Origin: Nostoc sp. FACHB-973
GTDB taxonomy: Bacteria; Cyanobacteriota; Cyanobacteriia; Cyanobacteriales; Nostocaceae
Assembly: GCF_014698115.1 (NCBI RefSeq)
Contig: NZ_JACJSJ010000091.1
Location: 1-33,991, forward strand
Length of the DNA stretch: 33,991 nt
Direction of reading: 5' to 3'
Both the position numbers and the translations under genes were made by a program. The notes below the pieces were generated by a model that did not search any database, was not told where the DNA came from, and was given only the letters and a program-made list of their open reading frames with translations. The stretch's first letter is position 1, and each line of letters opens with the position of its first letter. Below, piece by piece: positions 7,635 through 17,487 of this stretch.

Positions 7635-9446
7635 TTACGCACCTATGGGTCTTCCCAAAATTTGAATTTCCATAGGCTTCACCACTACCCGAAGTACACG
7701 AACTGGACCTGTGGAAGTTCCACCGTCTACCTCGTTGATTCTTAGTCCTGGGCCTCTTGTTTGAACTACTTCTGGCTCAATGGCATCTGATTTATTACTG
7801 AATAAAACCTTGAGGGTTTCACCATCAGAATTGATATCAGAGTCAATAATTACAAACCCAGCAAACTGAAAACTTGTACTGGTGTTAGCAACAACAACGA
7901 CTTCCTGATCGTTTAAGATGCGCGAGAATGCTAGCACACCCGACGGATAGGGAGAGATACCAAAATTGAATCCATCTCCAGAGATCTGGCGGAAGTAAAA
8001 TCGTCCATATCGCAGGGGTGGCTGTTCGCTCCGAAGTTTGCTGATCTGTTGAATTGTTGTATAAAAAGGATGGGTTACATCAAAAGGATTTGGTTTTCCC
8101 CAAAGAGCCTCACGGATACTTTGATCGCTATTATTGAACTTATTGCCGTGTAGTCCCTGCTCGGTACCGTAATATAGACAGGGAATACCAGGCAGGCAGA
8201 ACAAACAGGCAAATCCCATCGTTGCTTGATCGTCAAATTGATGGGGATTAGTTTCAGAACTATAGTAGAAACGTTGCCGTTGATCGTGATTATCTAAGAA
8301 AGTAACAAAGAATCTAGTTGCCTCCCCGTGGGAACTGATAACGTTCCTCTCTATGTCCTTGCGCTGTTGATACATATTGACAACATCGCTAGGGGGTGAT
8401 GATCCCTTAAGAACATTGGGAAGCTTGAAAAATAATGGGTAATCAAGGGCGGCATCTACCCCAACCAGATCCCCTGAACTGGATACGTTGCGACCAATAA
8501 ATTGAGCAATTTTCTGTTCGTTGTCATAAACTTCGCCAAAGGTAAAGAAATTCTTTTTGCCCATACTTAAGGCAAATTCGCGGATAGCATTGCCGAACCT
8601 TAAAGCAAAGTTTGGGTCTAAAAATTTCAGCGTATCGATCCGAAATCCATCAATGTCATATTTTGCAATGAGGTATTGGAAGCAGCGAATTAGGACATTT
8701 CCTAGTTGATAGTTACTAGTTAGAAGCTGTCTCAATGAACCAAAATCGCCGATTGTTTCTGAACCACCTGGCTTGGCTTTCCCCTGCCGTCGAAAGAAGG
8801 CATTACGTCGAAGCTCATCTGGAAAAACAACTGCATCCGGATCGGGATCGTGAATATCTTCTTCACTCTTCCAATCTGATTGGGCATTCCCCTTCTCATC
8901 CCGCCAGCTTACTGGATAAGGCATATCGCTATAGTTCGCCTCCGATCCAGATGGATAGGCAAAAACATCTCCGGTATGATTCAGAACAATATCAAAGATG
9001 ATGTAGATGCCTCTGGAATGAGCTTCCTGAATAAAATCTTGTAAAACCTGGTCAACGTCCTCCCCTGAATTGGAATTAAAACGCGGATCAATTTCTAGAA
9101 AGTTTTGGATACCGTAGCCATGATAAGTTCCTTCGCTGGGGGCACCATTCAAGAACTGGCAGTTTTTTAATACCGGGGTCAACCATATTGCCCCCACTCC
9201 CAAACTCTTGAGGTAATCTAGCTGCTGCTGGATTCCTTGAATTGTCCCGCCCTGAAAACCGCCAAAATTCTCATTGTAAGGGGCTTTAGGGAACATCACA
9301 GGATTATTAAATCGATCAACCATAAGGAGATAAATCCAATGGTCGCGCCAGTCAATCGGAGATGGAGTTACCTCTTTTCCTGGAATAAGTTGACGAACAC
9401 GATCCAATTCACCCTGAACTTCTGAACTTCTAGTTGAACGAGGCAT
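7635..9446 (-). CDS. GH13 alpha-amylase family enzyme
   Basis: A 603-residue (beta/alpha)8 glycosidase acting on alpha-1,4-glucans. The conserved regions are intact: DIVLNH (region I), GFRIDTLKF with nucleophile Asp271 (II), FGEVYDN with acid/base Glu305 (III) and FLDNHDQ with Asp388 (IV). DRFNNP and IWLTPVLKN near the front are typical of amylases with a broad oligosaccharide range. About 45 residues precede the barrel. There is no signal peptide, so it is probably cytosolic. The C-terminal ~110 residues form the usual beta domain. It is the first gene of the four-gene minus-strand unit; no clear Shine-Dalgarno precedes the ATG. In context it may supply linear maltodextrins to the GH31 enzyme. 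Exact specificity (amylase, cyclomaltodextrinase or transferase) is undetermined. Confidence 0.88.
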   Translation of the reverse strand: MPRSTRSSEVQGELDRVRQLIPGKEVTPSPIDWRDHWIYLLMVDRFNNPVMFPKAPYNENFGGFQGGTIQGIQQQLDYLKSLGVGAIWLTPVLKNCQFLNGAPSEGTYHGYGIQNFLEIDPRFNSNSGEDVDQVLQDFIQEAHSRGIYIIFDIVLNHTGDVFAYPSGSEANYSDMPYPVSWRDEKGNAQSDWKSEEDIHDPDPDAVVFPDELRRNAFFRRQGKAKPGGSETIGDFGSLRQLLTSNYQLGNVLIRCFQYLIAKYDIDGFRIDTLKFLDPNFALRFGNAIREFALSMGKKNFFTFGEVYDNEQKIAQFIGRNVSSSGDLVGVDAALDYPLFFKLPNVLKGSSPPSDVVNMYQQRKDIERNVISSHGEATRFFVTFLDNHDQRQRFYYSSETNPHQFDDQATMGFACLFCLPGIPCLYYGTEQGLHGNKFNNSDQSIREALWGKPNPFDVTHPFYTTIQQISKLRSEQPPLRYGRFYFRQISGDGFNFGISPYPSGVLAFSRILNDQEVVVVANTSTSFQFAGFVIIDSDINSDGETLKVLFSNKSDAIEPEVVQTRGPGLRINEVDGGTSTGPVRVLRVVVKPMEIQILGRPIGA

Positions 9447-10222
9447 AAATTTTAAAACTAAGTAGGTAAATGGCGAAAGACAAAACTACTGAACGCTTGA
9501 TTAAAAACTCTTGGTATCCTGAAATTTACATTGCTCAGATATTAACTAGAACGATAAAAATAAACTTAACTGTATGAATCAAGTTCAAGATAGTTTAAAA
9601 GCTCTTGACCTCTGCCTCCTGCCCCCTCCATCCTGCCTTATTCCAATTACAATTATTTATGTCGGTCTACTTAATATACTTACCTGCTAGTTTTATAGGT
9701 TTTACTTGTAAAAATTATTAGAGCAGTATTTAGGAGTATGTTAGCAGGATTAGTCTATTTACGGTAGTAGATTATGTGAAGAAAATAGAAGTTTTTTGGG
9801 AAAAAACCCTGATTTACTGAAAATCATTGATTTTAAAATTCAAAGCAATTCCTAGCTCATATTTGCTTTTTAAAAAGAGAAATATATGTTTACACTTCTA
9901 TCCTGCAAAAATCTCAGATGACTAGGAAGTGCCACACCATCTCCCCACAAAAACTACAGCAGTTTGCAACTAAGTGAGGTACAGAACCAAGAACTCACAA
10001 ATCAAATTATTCTTCTGCCTTCTACCTCAAAACAAGTGACTTTGTACTTCATGCAAAAGAAAATCCTTGATGAATTAGCTTTTTGACTAGTTTTACCGAT
10101 TAGGGAATTGAAAAAATCTCATCCCCAACCAGATTAAATTTGCACTACTCCAGAAATTGGGGTAGTGCCTGTTGTAGATTTATCAAAGGTTAATTGAGGG
10201 TTTATGCAAATTCAAAAAAAAT
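9447..10222. other. Intergenic region, no gene seen (776 bp)
   Basis: This lies between the stop of the GT4 gene and the ATG of the GH13 gene. It is AT-rich with no open frame that looks coding on either strand and no RNA gene I recognise. A short self-complementary run, GTTTTTT-GGG-AAAAAAC, lies at 9791-9807. The promoter of the GH13/oxidase/GH31 operon should be within the right-hand side near 9450-9700 (minus strand), but I cannot assign boxes with confidence. Confidence 0.6.
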
Positions 10223-11410
10223 TTACCAAGGAGTTTGCGATCGCTCTTGCACAACTCGCCCATATACTTCTTCGGTTTGCTTGGCTAATTTCGGCCAGCT
10301 AAACCGTCGCTCTAAATCTTCATAAGCGTTATCCACCAGCCATTGCCGATAATCTGGATTTCTCAACACCTCCAAAATTCCCCAGGCTAATGAATCGGCA
10401 TTATTTACCCAAGTCACAATGCCTGTTTTGGTATGTTGCACTACTTCTGGAAAACCGCCTGTATCAGATACAACTACGGGTACACGAGAAGCAAAGCTTT
10501 CTAAAGCTACAATTCCAAAGGGTTCGTAAAGACTGGGAAATACAGCACAGTCAGCAACAGTTTGAAACTTATCTAAGTAATCATCCGAGAGAAAACCAGT
10601 AAAATAGCAATGCTGCCAAATTCCCAAATCCCAAGCTTGGCGTTTGAGATGGTCAGTATTTCCACCGCCAACGATGACAAATTTCACATTACCTCCCATT
10701 TCCCAAAGTATTTTGGGTGCAGCACTGAGCAATATCGGTACACCCTTTTCATAGGTCATACGACCAAGGTAATAAACGATTTTCTCATCATCGCTGGCGA
10801 ATTGGCGGCGAAAATCCAGGGCATGAAAATCTTCGTGATGTCGTTTCTTTTCGGCTCGGATACCGTTATAAATGACATCGATTTTGTCCCCAGGGCTGTA
10901 TAGCGCTCGTTCTACTTCCCGTCGCATATAATCGCTACAAACAATAATCCGCCAAGCGTTATAAGCAAGTATTGTTTCTTTACCATTAATATAACGTTGT
11001 GTATCAGTATGAATACCGTTGTAACGTCCGTATTCCGTAGCGTGAATTGTGGCAATTAGTGGTATTTTAAAATTATGCTTGAGAGCGATCGCCGCGTCTC
11101 CAACTAACCAATCATGGGCATGAATTAAATCAAACGGGCCTTCCTCCAAAATTAACTTACCACCGTGATCTCCCATGCTCTCATTAAGATTGACTACCCA
11201 GTGGAAAAAGTCATTACTATGTCCCACTGGCACCCGATGTATATTTACTCCCTCCACCACCTCATACATCGATGCCTGACCAAACTCCACTGTAATCAAA
11301 TGGACTTCATGTCCTAGCTTGACCAATTCCGGGTACAACTCGGCTACATGACGCGCAATTCCCCCAACTATCCTGGGTGGAAACTCCCAACTCAGTACCA
11401 GTATCTTCAT
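10223..11410 (-). CDS. GT4 glycosyltransferase (glycogen-synthase-like fold)
   Basis: A 395-residue GT-B protein that would transfer sugar from a nucleotide-sugar donor. N-terminal signature MKILVLSWEFPPRIVGGIARH contains the glycine loop; HAHDWLVGDAA follows near residue 100; the C-terminal donor-binding EX7E motif is EPFGIVALE with Glu296 and Glu304, then VVVSDTGGFPEVV. It is about 90 residues shorter than GlgA-type glycogen synthase, so it is more likely a retaining GT4 for polysaccharide, glycolipid or compatible-solute synthesis. There is no membrane segment. The start is supported by the canonical MKIL opening and a GGGGA stretch upstream. It stands alone on the minus strand; the neighbours give no acceptor. 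Confidence 0.85.
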   Translation of the reverse strand: MKILVLSWEFPPRIVGGIARHVAELYPELVKLGHEVHLITVEFGQASMYEVVEGVNIHRVPVGHSNDFFHWVVNLNESMGDHGGKLILEEGPFDLIHAHDWLVGDAAIALKHNFKIPLIATIHATEYGRYNGIHTDTQRYINGKETILAYNAWRIIVCSDYMRREVERALYSPGDKIDVIYNGIRAEKKRHHEDFHALDFRRQFASDDEKIVYYLGRMTYEKGVPILLSAAPKILWEMGGNVKFVIVGGGNTDHLKRQAWDLGIWQHCYFTGFLSDDYLDKFQTVADCAVFPSLYEPFGIVALESFASRVPVVVSDTGGFPEVVQHTKTGIVTWVNNADSLAWGILEVLRNPDYRQWLVDNAYEDLERRFSWPKLAKQTEEVYGRVVQERSQTPW

Positions 11411-11570
11411 CTGCTAGATTCCCCGACACTTTACAAATATCTAAAAAACTAGATTTATCTAAAAATATAAGTCTGCCAATTTTATTGAGTGCATTTACTC
11501 AAATTTTTAGATTTTTTAACAGTTATTTTGTTAAAGCTTATCAAAGGTTACGAACTATGGGGTATGGGGT

Positions 11571-11722
11571 ATGGAAGCAGGGGGAGCAGGGGAGATGGGG
11601 AGCAGGGGAGCAGGGGAGCAGGGGAGCAGAGGAGAGTTCAATGTGCCTTGTTCTTTCCCCTCTGCCCCTCTGCCCCTCTGCCCCTCTGCCTCTTGTGCCC
11701 AATGCCCAATGCCCAATACCCA
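11571..11722. repeat. G-rich and C-rich tandem repeats plus CCCAATG heptamers
   Basis: Three blocks are adjacent. First, GGGAGCAGG-type units of about 9-10 bp (11571-11635). Then CCCCTCTGC nonamers (about 11658-11690). Finally three CCCAATG heptamers (about 11698-11720) that end next to the stop codon of the diguanylate cyclase gene at 11725. Several open frames of 60-119 codons cross this block in both directions, but they are low-complexity translations of the repeats and are not genes. The rest of the gap from 11411 to 11570 holds nothing recognisable. Confidence 0.85.
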
Positions 11723-11724
11723 CA

Positions 11725-14388
11725 CTAAAGAGGTGAACAGCAAATAGCACGAACGCGATCGCGTCCCTCTTGTTTGGCTAGATAAAGTGCTTTGTCGGCT
11801 GCGTTAATCAAGTCTTGCGGCGACATTTCACAATTTGGCACAGTGCTGACAACGCCGAGGCTGACGGTTACATGGTCACACACGCTAGATTGAGTATGGG
11901 AAATCGCTAAGTTGCGTACTGCTTGTCGAATCCCTTGAGCTAGATGAATTGCCCCTTTAATTTCTGTATTCGGCAGAATTACAGAAAATTCTTCTCCACC
12001 ATAACGGGCTACTAAATCTGCTGGGCGCTTAACAATACTTAAGAGCGCACTGGCAATTCGTTGTAAACAATCATCTCCTGCTAAATGACCGTAGGTGTCA
12101 TTGTAGGGTTTAAAAAAATCAACATCGAACAAAATTAACGACAGTGGCATTTTCTCTCGTTTGAGTCGATGCCATTCAGCTTCGAGATATTCATCAAATC
12201 GGCGGCGATTGGCTATTTGAGTCAAGCCATCTAAGGTAGCCAATCTTTGTAGTTCTTCGTTGGCAGCTTGTAGCTGCTGGTAGAGTACTGATTGATGAAT
12301 AGCGATCGCTACCTGAGAAGCCAGTTGCTGCAACAAATTCACTTCAAATGGTTGCCAGTGACGAGGTGTGGCACACTGGTAAGTAATCAGTAAACCCCAC
12401 AGATGTTCGCCATTCAAAATTGGCAATACCATCGCAGCCTTTACCTGATAAAGTTGCAATAACTCAAAAACATCATCTGAAAAATCATACTGCTGAATAT
12501 CATGCAAAATTGTGGGTAATCCCTGGTAATAATGGCTAAAATTTCTTTTGATGCAAAATGGCAAAATTGTCTGCTTTAATGTCTGAGGATAGCCATCAGC
12601 CAGAGATTCCGCTGCAAAATAACCACTGCCGTCAGCGGCTAACTGGTAAATAGCTACACAATCTGAACGCAAACACTCCCGAATACTATTTACCGTTGTA
12701 TTTAAAACATCTTCTAAATTTAGCGATCGCCGAATCTGTTGAGTCACTTCAGTAATTAGCCTCTCCCCTGTGGCCTGTTGTCGCAGAACTGCTTCGGCTT
12801 GTTTGCGAGTGCTAATATCTTCTACTGAGCCAAGAATCTGCGTTGGAGTGCCCTTAGCATCTCTGGCAAATACGACTTCTCGCGTATTCAGCCAACGCCA
12901 CTCACCATTTTTGTGGCGGAATCGGTATTCAGTGGACAGAACTTCATTGTCCTTGAGGTGAGTGAAGCGACTTGGTACGTCATAGCAGAGGTATTGGTCA
13001 TCTGGATGAAAGCAATTCATCAACCATTGCGGATCTGCTTGACAAATTTCTTCTGGGGAATAGCCTAAAACTGTAACACTTTGCTGATTAAGATAAACGC
13101 TTGTTCCTTGTAACAGGTCAAATAAATATAAAATATGCGGTACAGTATTAGCAACTTTTTGTAAAAAGTCTTGACTTGAGCGCAATGCTTCTTCAGCTTT
13201 GTGGCGTTCGCGCAGGGCGGCTTGCCATTCACTAATATCTCGTCCCTCTGAAATTATGACTGTCACACGCCCTGTTTCATCAAGTATGGGACGTAGGGAA
13301 AAATCAATAGTGATAACTCGATCGTCTCGACCCCAAATATCAACTTCATAGCGAATCAATTCACCATTAGCAGCAGCGGCGATCGCAGTTTTTAATTGTG
13401 CTTGTGTATCTGGAGAAATTGTCCACCATTTTGCTTCCCAAAAACATTTACCGACCACTTCTTCTCGTGTAATTCCAGCAAAATCCAGTGCTGTTTGATT
13501 GGCTTCTAAAACAATTCCATTCGTCTGAAGCAATCCCATAAACTGAATAGTTTGGTTGAAGATGGCACGGAATTTTTGCTCATTTTGAATTAAGGCTTGT
13601 TCTACGTGTTTGCGGTCAGTAATATCTCGTCCCACCGATTGCAGTTCTACAAGATTACCTTGATCATCAAATATACCTCGAAGATTCCACTGCGCCCAAC
13701 GCACTTGTTGGCAAGCCATAACTCGATTTTCAAAGCTGACAACAGGATTTTCTAAGCTGATGGAATTTACTAAATTAAATACATATTCCCGGTCTTCTTT
13801 AAACACAATAGGCTCGTAGTGATGGGCTATAATTTGTTCCTGCTTTAGTCCAAAATATCGACAAAAAGCTTCGTTAACAAAGGTGACAGTGCCATCTGGC
13901 AAGCCTCTAGCAATGAGTTCCGTTTGGTCTTCGAGGATGGCACGATAACGCGCTTCACTTTCTTGCAGTGCAGCTTCGACTTGTTTGCGTTCGCTGATAT
14001 CAAATACTAAACCCTGAAGTACCTGAGTTTCTCCATCCACACAGACAATGACATTGGCTTGGTTTCGTACCCAAATTATTCTGCCATCATGCCTAATCAT
14101 CCGATACTCGATGCTCAAAGGTTCCCCGCTGAAAATTGTAGTGTTTACAGCTTGCCAAAAGCGATCGCGATCGTCTGGATGAGTGTGATCTAACCAACTA
14201 TTGAAAAAACTATGATTCCAATCTTCAGGGGCAATGCCTAATAATTGTTGCAGTTGCGGACTAATATAAGCAACTTTCCCGGTGGGATTAATCGGTGAAA
14301 TATAAACAACACCCGGAATTTGTTCTATCAAGATGCGATAATTTTGTTCTGCTTCAGAGACTTTTTCTTGGGCTTGCTTGGGACTCAT
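11725..14388 (-). CDS. Multi-PAS/GAF diguanylate cyclase
   Basis: An 887-residue sensor that would make cyclic di-GMP from two GTP. Order: PAS 1 (about 15-135), PAS 2 (145-262), PAS 3 (272-388), PAS 4 (405-530), GAF (545-700), a short helical linker, then GGDEF (715-885). The active site is GGEEF at 797-801, a functional variant. RPAD at 788-791, five residues before it, is an intact RxxD inhibitory site, so product feedback inhibition is expected. There is no EAL domain and no transmembrane segment: a soluble sensor. The GAF domain lacks an obvious bilin-binding Cys-His pair. The first PAS begins only 15 residues after the ATG, supporting this start. It is 252 bp downstream of lepA and probably separately transcribed. 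Confidence 0.92.
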   Translation of the reverse strand: MSPKQAQEKVSEAEQNYRILIEQIPGVVYISPINPTGKVAYISPQLQQLLGIAPEDWNHSFFNSWLDHTHPDDRDRFWQAVNTTIFSGEPLSIEYRMIRHDGRIIWVRNQANVIVCVDGETQVLQGLVFDISERKQVEAALQESEARYRAILEDQTELIARGLPDGTVTFVNEAFCRYFGLKQEQIIAHHYEPIVFKEDREYVFNLVNSISLENPVVSFENRVMACQQVRWAQWNLRGIFDDQGNLVELQSVGRDITDRKHVEQALIQNEQKFRAIFNQTIQFMGLLQTNGIVLEANQTALDFAGITREEVVGKCFWEAKWWTISPDTQAQLKTAIAAAANGELIRYEVDIWGRDDRVITIDFSLRPILDETGRVTVIISEGRDISEWQAALRERHKAEEALRSSQDFLQKVANTVPHILYLFDLLQGTSVYLNQQSVTVLGYSPEEICQADPQWLMNCFHPDDQYLCYDVPSRFTHLKDNEVLSTEYRFRHKNGEWRWLNTREVVFARDAKGTPTQILGSVEDISTRKQAEAVLRQQATGERLITEVTQQIRRSLNLEDVLNTTVNSIRECLRSDCVAIYQLAADGSGYFAAESLADGYPQTLKQTILPFCIKRNFSHYYQGLPTILHDIQQYDFSDDVFELLQLYQVKAAMVLPILNGEHLWGLLITYQCATPRHWQPFEVNLLQQLASQVAIAIHQSVLYQQLQAANEELQRLATLDGLTQIANRRRFDEYLEAEWHRLKREKMPLSLILFDVDFFKPYNDTYGHLAGDDCLQRIASALLSIVKRPADLVARYGGEEFSVILPNTEIKGAIHLAQGIRQAVRNLAISHTQSSVCDHVTVSLGVVSTVPNCEMSPQDLINAADKALYLAKQEGRDRVRAICCSPL

Positions 14389-14640
14389 AATGTTTTGAAT
14401 TTCTACAATAAAGTATAATTGCCGATGTTAGAAATCCTGCATTAGAAGCACATTTTTTGAACCACTGAATCTAACAGTAAGTCAGTCTCATGGTGGTAGG
14501 GTCTCTCTTGTAAAAACTCTAAGTCCTAAAAAAAATCTGCCACCAACAAGCCGAAACCCCTACAGTTTAGCCTGCTGTTGGCAGAGGTTTAGATGTAGCC
14601 CCAAGCAGCTAATCATCTTTGAAGATTAACCACTATTAAA

Positions 14641-16452
14641 CTAGTTTTGATCCAAGCGCAGTACTGCCATAAAAGCTTCCTGGGGTACATCTACAGTACC
14701 TACAGATTTCATCCGCTTTTTACCTTTTGCCTGCTTCTGTAAAAGTTTCTTCTTGCGGCTGATGTCACCACCGTAGCACTTGGCTAACACATCTTTTCGC
14801 AAAGCAGGGATGTGTTCGCTAGCAATCACTTTACTGCCGATAGAGGCTTGAATTGGCACTTTAAATTGATGGCGGGGAATTAGTTCTTTGAGTTTTTCTG
14901 CCATCGATCGCCCGACGTTATAAGCTTTATCTCGATGGACAATCATTGCCAAAGAATCCACAGGATCGCCGTTGATCATAATATCTAGCTTCACCAGGGG
15001 ATTTTCTCGGTAGCCAATAAGATGATATTCCATGCTGGCATAACCCCGCGATCGCGATTTCATTTGGTCAAAAAAGTCCGTGACAACTTCCGCCAAGGGT
15101 AACTCATACGTAAGTGTGGTGCGTCCTTGGGTAAGATATTTCATATCTTTGAAAATGCCACGTCTGTTTTGTGACAATTCCATTAAAGTCCCAACGTAGA
15201 TTTCAGGTGTAATCATTTCTACCTGAACATAGGGTTCTTCAATTCTTTCGCGATCGTTAGGAGAAGGTAAACGGCTAGGATTATCGATGTACAGTTCCTC
15301 ACCTTTGACGGTTATAACTTTATAAACCACCGAAGGCGCTGTAATAATTAAATCCAGGTTATACTCTCGCTCTAGACGTTCTTGGACAATTTCCATGTGT
15401 AGCAAGCCCAAGAACCCGCAACGAAAACCAAACCCCATCGCACTAGAAGTTTCTGGTTCGTAATGCAGTGCTGCGTCATTGAGTTCTAGCTTTTCTAAGG
15501 CTTCCCGCAAATCTTCAAATTGGTCAGCATCAATGGGGAACATGCCGCAAAAAACCATCGGGTTGGCTTCTGCATAGCCTGGTAAAGGTGTCTCTGCTTT
15601 CGCCTTACTCAGGGTAATTGTGTCTCCTACCCGCGCATCAGCTACAGCTTTAATTGCCGCTCCCAAATAGCCTACTTCCCCGGCATGGAGTTCATCAACT
15701 TGTTTTTGAGTGGGAGAAAGAACACCCAACTCATCAATTTCAAATTCTTTGCCAGATGCCATTAAATGGATGCGATCGCCTTTTTTCAATGTGCCATCCA
15801 TCACCCGGAAATATACAATTACTCCCCGATAACTATCGTAATAACTATCAAAAATTAACGCCCGTAAGCGTTCATTTATGGTATTGGGTGGTGGCGGTAT
15901 GCGATCGACAACTGCTTCTAAAATCTCATTAATACCAATTCCTTCTTTAGCAGAAGCCAGAATCGCACCACTACAATCTAGGCCGATAATTTCTTCAATT
16001 TCGCCAATTACCCGTTCTGGTTCAGCCCCTGGCAAATCAATTTTATTCAAAACCGGGATAATTTCCAGGTTATTTTCTAACGCTAAATATACATTTGCCA
16101 AAGTTTGCGCCTCCACACCTTGGGACGCATCTACTACCAATAACGCTCCTTCACAAGCAACAAGAGAACGCGACACCTCATAAGAGAAATCCACATGTCC
16201 TGGGGTATCAATTAAGTTCAGCACATATTGCTGACCATCTTTGGCTGTGTAATTCATCCGGGCAGCTTGCAGCTTAATGGTAATGCCGCGCTCCCGTTCT
16301 AGATCCATATTGTCGAGAAACTGTTCCTTCATCTGTCGGTCTTCAACAGTGCCAGTAGCTTGTAGCAAGCGATCGGCGAGGGTTGATTTCCCGTGGTCGA
16401 TGTGAGCAATAATACAGAAATTGCGAATGCGAACTGCGGGAACGTCAGTCAT
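14641..16452 (-). CDS. lepA: Elongation factor 4 (LepA) GTPase
   Basis: A 603-residue translational GTPase of the usual LepA length; it acts on ribosomes and is associated with back-translocation and initiation fidelity. G motifs: AHIDHGKST near residue 16 (G1), DTPGHVDF (G3), NKIDLPGA (G4), SAKEG (G5). Beta-barrel, EF-G-like III and V domains follow, and the LepA-specific C-terminal domain ends with the basic KKKLLQKQAKGKKRMK stretch. Ungapped and complete. The ATG at 16452 is followed directly by the canonical MTDVPAVRIRNFCIIAH opening. It is flanked by noncoding DNA on both sides, so probably monocistronic. Confidence 0.97.
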   Translation of the reverse strand: MTDVPAVRIRNFCIIAHIDHGKSTLADRLLQATGTVEDRQMKEQFLDNMDLERERGITIKLQAARMNYTAKDGQQYVLNLIDTPGHVDFSYEVSRSLVACEGALLVVDASQGVEAQTLANVYLALENNLEIIPVLNKIDLPGAEPERVIGEIEEIIGLDCSGAILASAKEGIGINEILEAVVDRIPPPPNTINERLRALIFDSYYDSYRGVIVYFRVMDGTLKKGDRIHLMASGKEFEIDELGVLSPTQKQVDELHAGEVGYLGAAIKAVADARVGDTITLSKAKAETPLPGYAEANPMVFCGMFPIDADQFEDLREALEKLELNDAALHYEPETSSAMGFGFRCGFLGLLHMEIVQERLEREYNLDLIITAPSVVYKVITVKGEELYIDNPSRLPSPNDRERIEEPYVQVEMITPEIYVGTLMELSQNRRGIFKDMKYLTQGRTTLTYELPLAEVVTDFFDQMKSRSRGYASMEYHLIGYRENPLVKLDIMINGDPVDSLAMIVHRDKAYNVGRSMAEKLKELIPRHQFKVPIQASIGSKVIASEHIPALRKDVLAKCYGGDISRKKKLLQKQAKGKKRMKSVGTVDVPQEAFMAVLRLDQN

Positions 16453-17020
16453 ATACTATCTTTGCCTTAGCAGCAACCAAAGTTAAAAAAGCAATTTACT
16501 TAATGTATTTTAATGCTTTCTTAGCCAAGACGCTCCTAGCTTTTTAGTGCTGAGCGGAGCCGGAGACGCTCCGCCTCCGGTGAGGAGTTAGGAGTTAGGA
16601 GTGAAGAGTTGGGAGCTAGGAGTTAGGAGTTATTAGTCTTCCTCTGCCCCCCTGCCTCCCCTGCCTCCCCTGCCTCCCCTGCCTCCCCTGCCCCCCTGCC
16701 CAGCCCCCTCTTCACCTCATCTTCAACTTTGCATATAAATAGGTGGACTTTTAAGAATATTATGAAAGTCTATTTGTCGCTGTTAGTATTCATCAGCTGG
16801 AAGCGTACAATAAATGTAAATAAGTACATGTAGGGATCATGGGCAATTGCCACCCGTAATTGTCCGGAGTCACTGATTCATCGGCAAAACTTCTAGAAAG
16901 CTCTTGTCTAGTCAGTTATATGAAAAATGCGACTTAAAAGTTAAAGCTGTTACTTTGGTGCTATTTCGGGGAACTATGTAACTATACCCTTGAAGATTCT
17001 TCAGTGAATTAGCCCAAATT
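16453..17020. other. Intergenic region between lepA and the RHH-like gene
   Basis: 568 bp without a credible gene. It contains the repeat cluster at 16554-16700 described separately. The right half (16740-17020) is AT-rich, lies upstream of the plus-strand RHH-like gene and presumably carries its promoter and, near 16460-16500 on the minus strand, that of lepA. No RNA gene is recognised. Confidence 0.6.
16554..16700. repeat. Small hairpin element attached to heptamer and decamer arrays
   Basis: GCGGAGC (16554-16560) pairs with GCTCCGC (16568-16574) around a 7-nt loop; nested complementarity (CCGGAG with CTCCGG) allows alternative folds. This GC-rich element is followed at once by TTAGGAG-type heptamers (about 16584-16635), then by CCCCTGCCTC decamers (about 16647-16695). 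The layout fits a small dispersed repeat lodged in tandem heptamers, as reported for Nostoc. Confidence 0.7.
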
Positions 17021-17314
17021 ATGAATATAACTACTTTACAAAGCTTTAAACAAAACCAATTCAGAGTATATAAACCTATGAATATGCAACATAAAGCTAC
17101 CGACGCGGAAAACACACGAGCCGATAAGGTAGAAATTGCCGTCCGCCTAGACTCAGAGTTACTCGAGCAAATTCAGCACCTCACTAATGACCCAAGCAAA
17201 GTGATTGAGGTGGCAATTCGTCAGTGGTTGCGGGGCGAAATACTAAGAGATGATGAACTGACCCGCACGCCTGTGCGTACTCCCGTTCCTCCTCGGGGTG
17301 AATGGAACGATTGA
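17021..17314 (+). CDS. Small ribbon-helix-helix-like protein
   Basis: A 97-residue protein whose core, DKVEIAVRLDSELLEQIQHL (about 36-55) followed by PSKVIEVAIRQWLRGE, has the beta-strand/helix/helix pattern of CopG-type ribbon-helix-helix DNA-binding proteins. The C-terminal tail is charged and proline-rich. Function is unknown; a regulator or an antitoxin-like role is possible, but no toxin gene is adjacent. The start is uncertain: methionines at 17078 and 17084 also precede the conserved core and no strong Shine-Dalgarno is visible before any of them. It is followed by the histidine kinase 173 bp downstream on the same strand. Confidence 0.65.
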   Translation: MNITTLQSFKQNQFRVYKPMNMQHKATDAENTRADKVEIAVRLDSELLEQIQHLTNDPSKVIEVAIRQWLRGEILRDDELTRTPVRTPVPPRGEWND

Positions 17315-17487
17315 CATCATCAATCAGCTGTCAATCCCACTTAACAAAAGTAAAGTTTGCCAACTTGAATTTCAGAACACCAAGAGATACTCAATCAAAA
17401 ATGCAAAAGCTGTAAAAATTTATGCCAAAATTTGAACAGCTTTGGTAAAATCCCGGTCGGATACCCTTTGTCTATCCAACTCAATTA

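Noticed and set aside
11377..11750. Several open frames of 60-119 codons on both strands
   Set aside because: They are translations of the G-rich and C-rich tandem repeats, low in complexity, and no family is recognisable.
14521..14600. Possible terminator between lepA and the diguanylate cyclase gene (CTGCCACCAACA with TGTTGGCAG)
   Set aside because: The pairing is imperfect, with a long loop and no U-run, too weak to annotate.
15654..16277. Plus-strand open frames opposite lepA
   Set aside because: LepA is complete and conserved across the stretch; the antisense frames have no domain.
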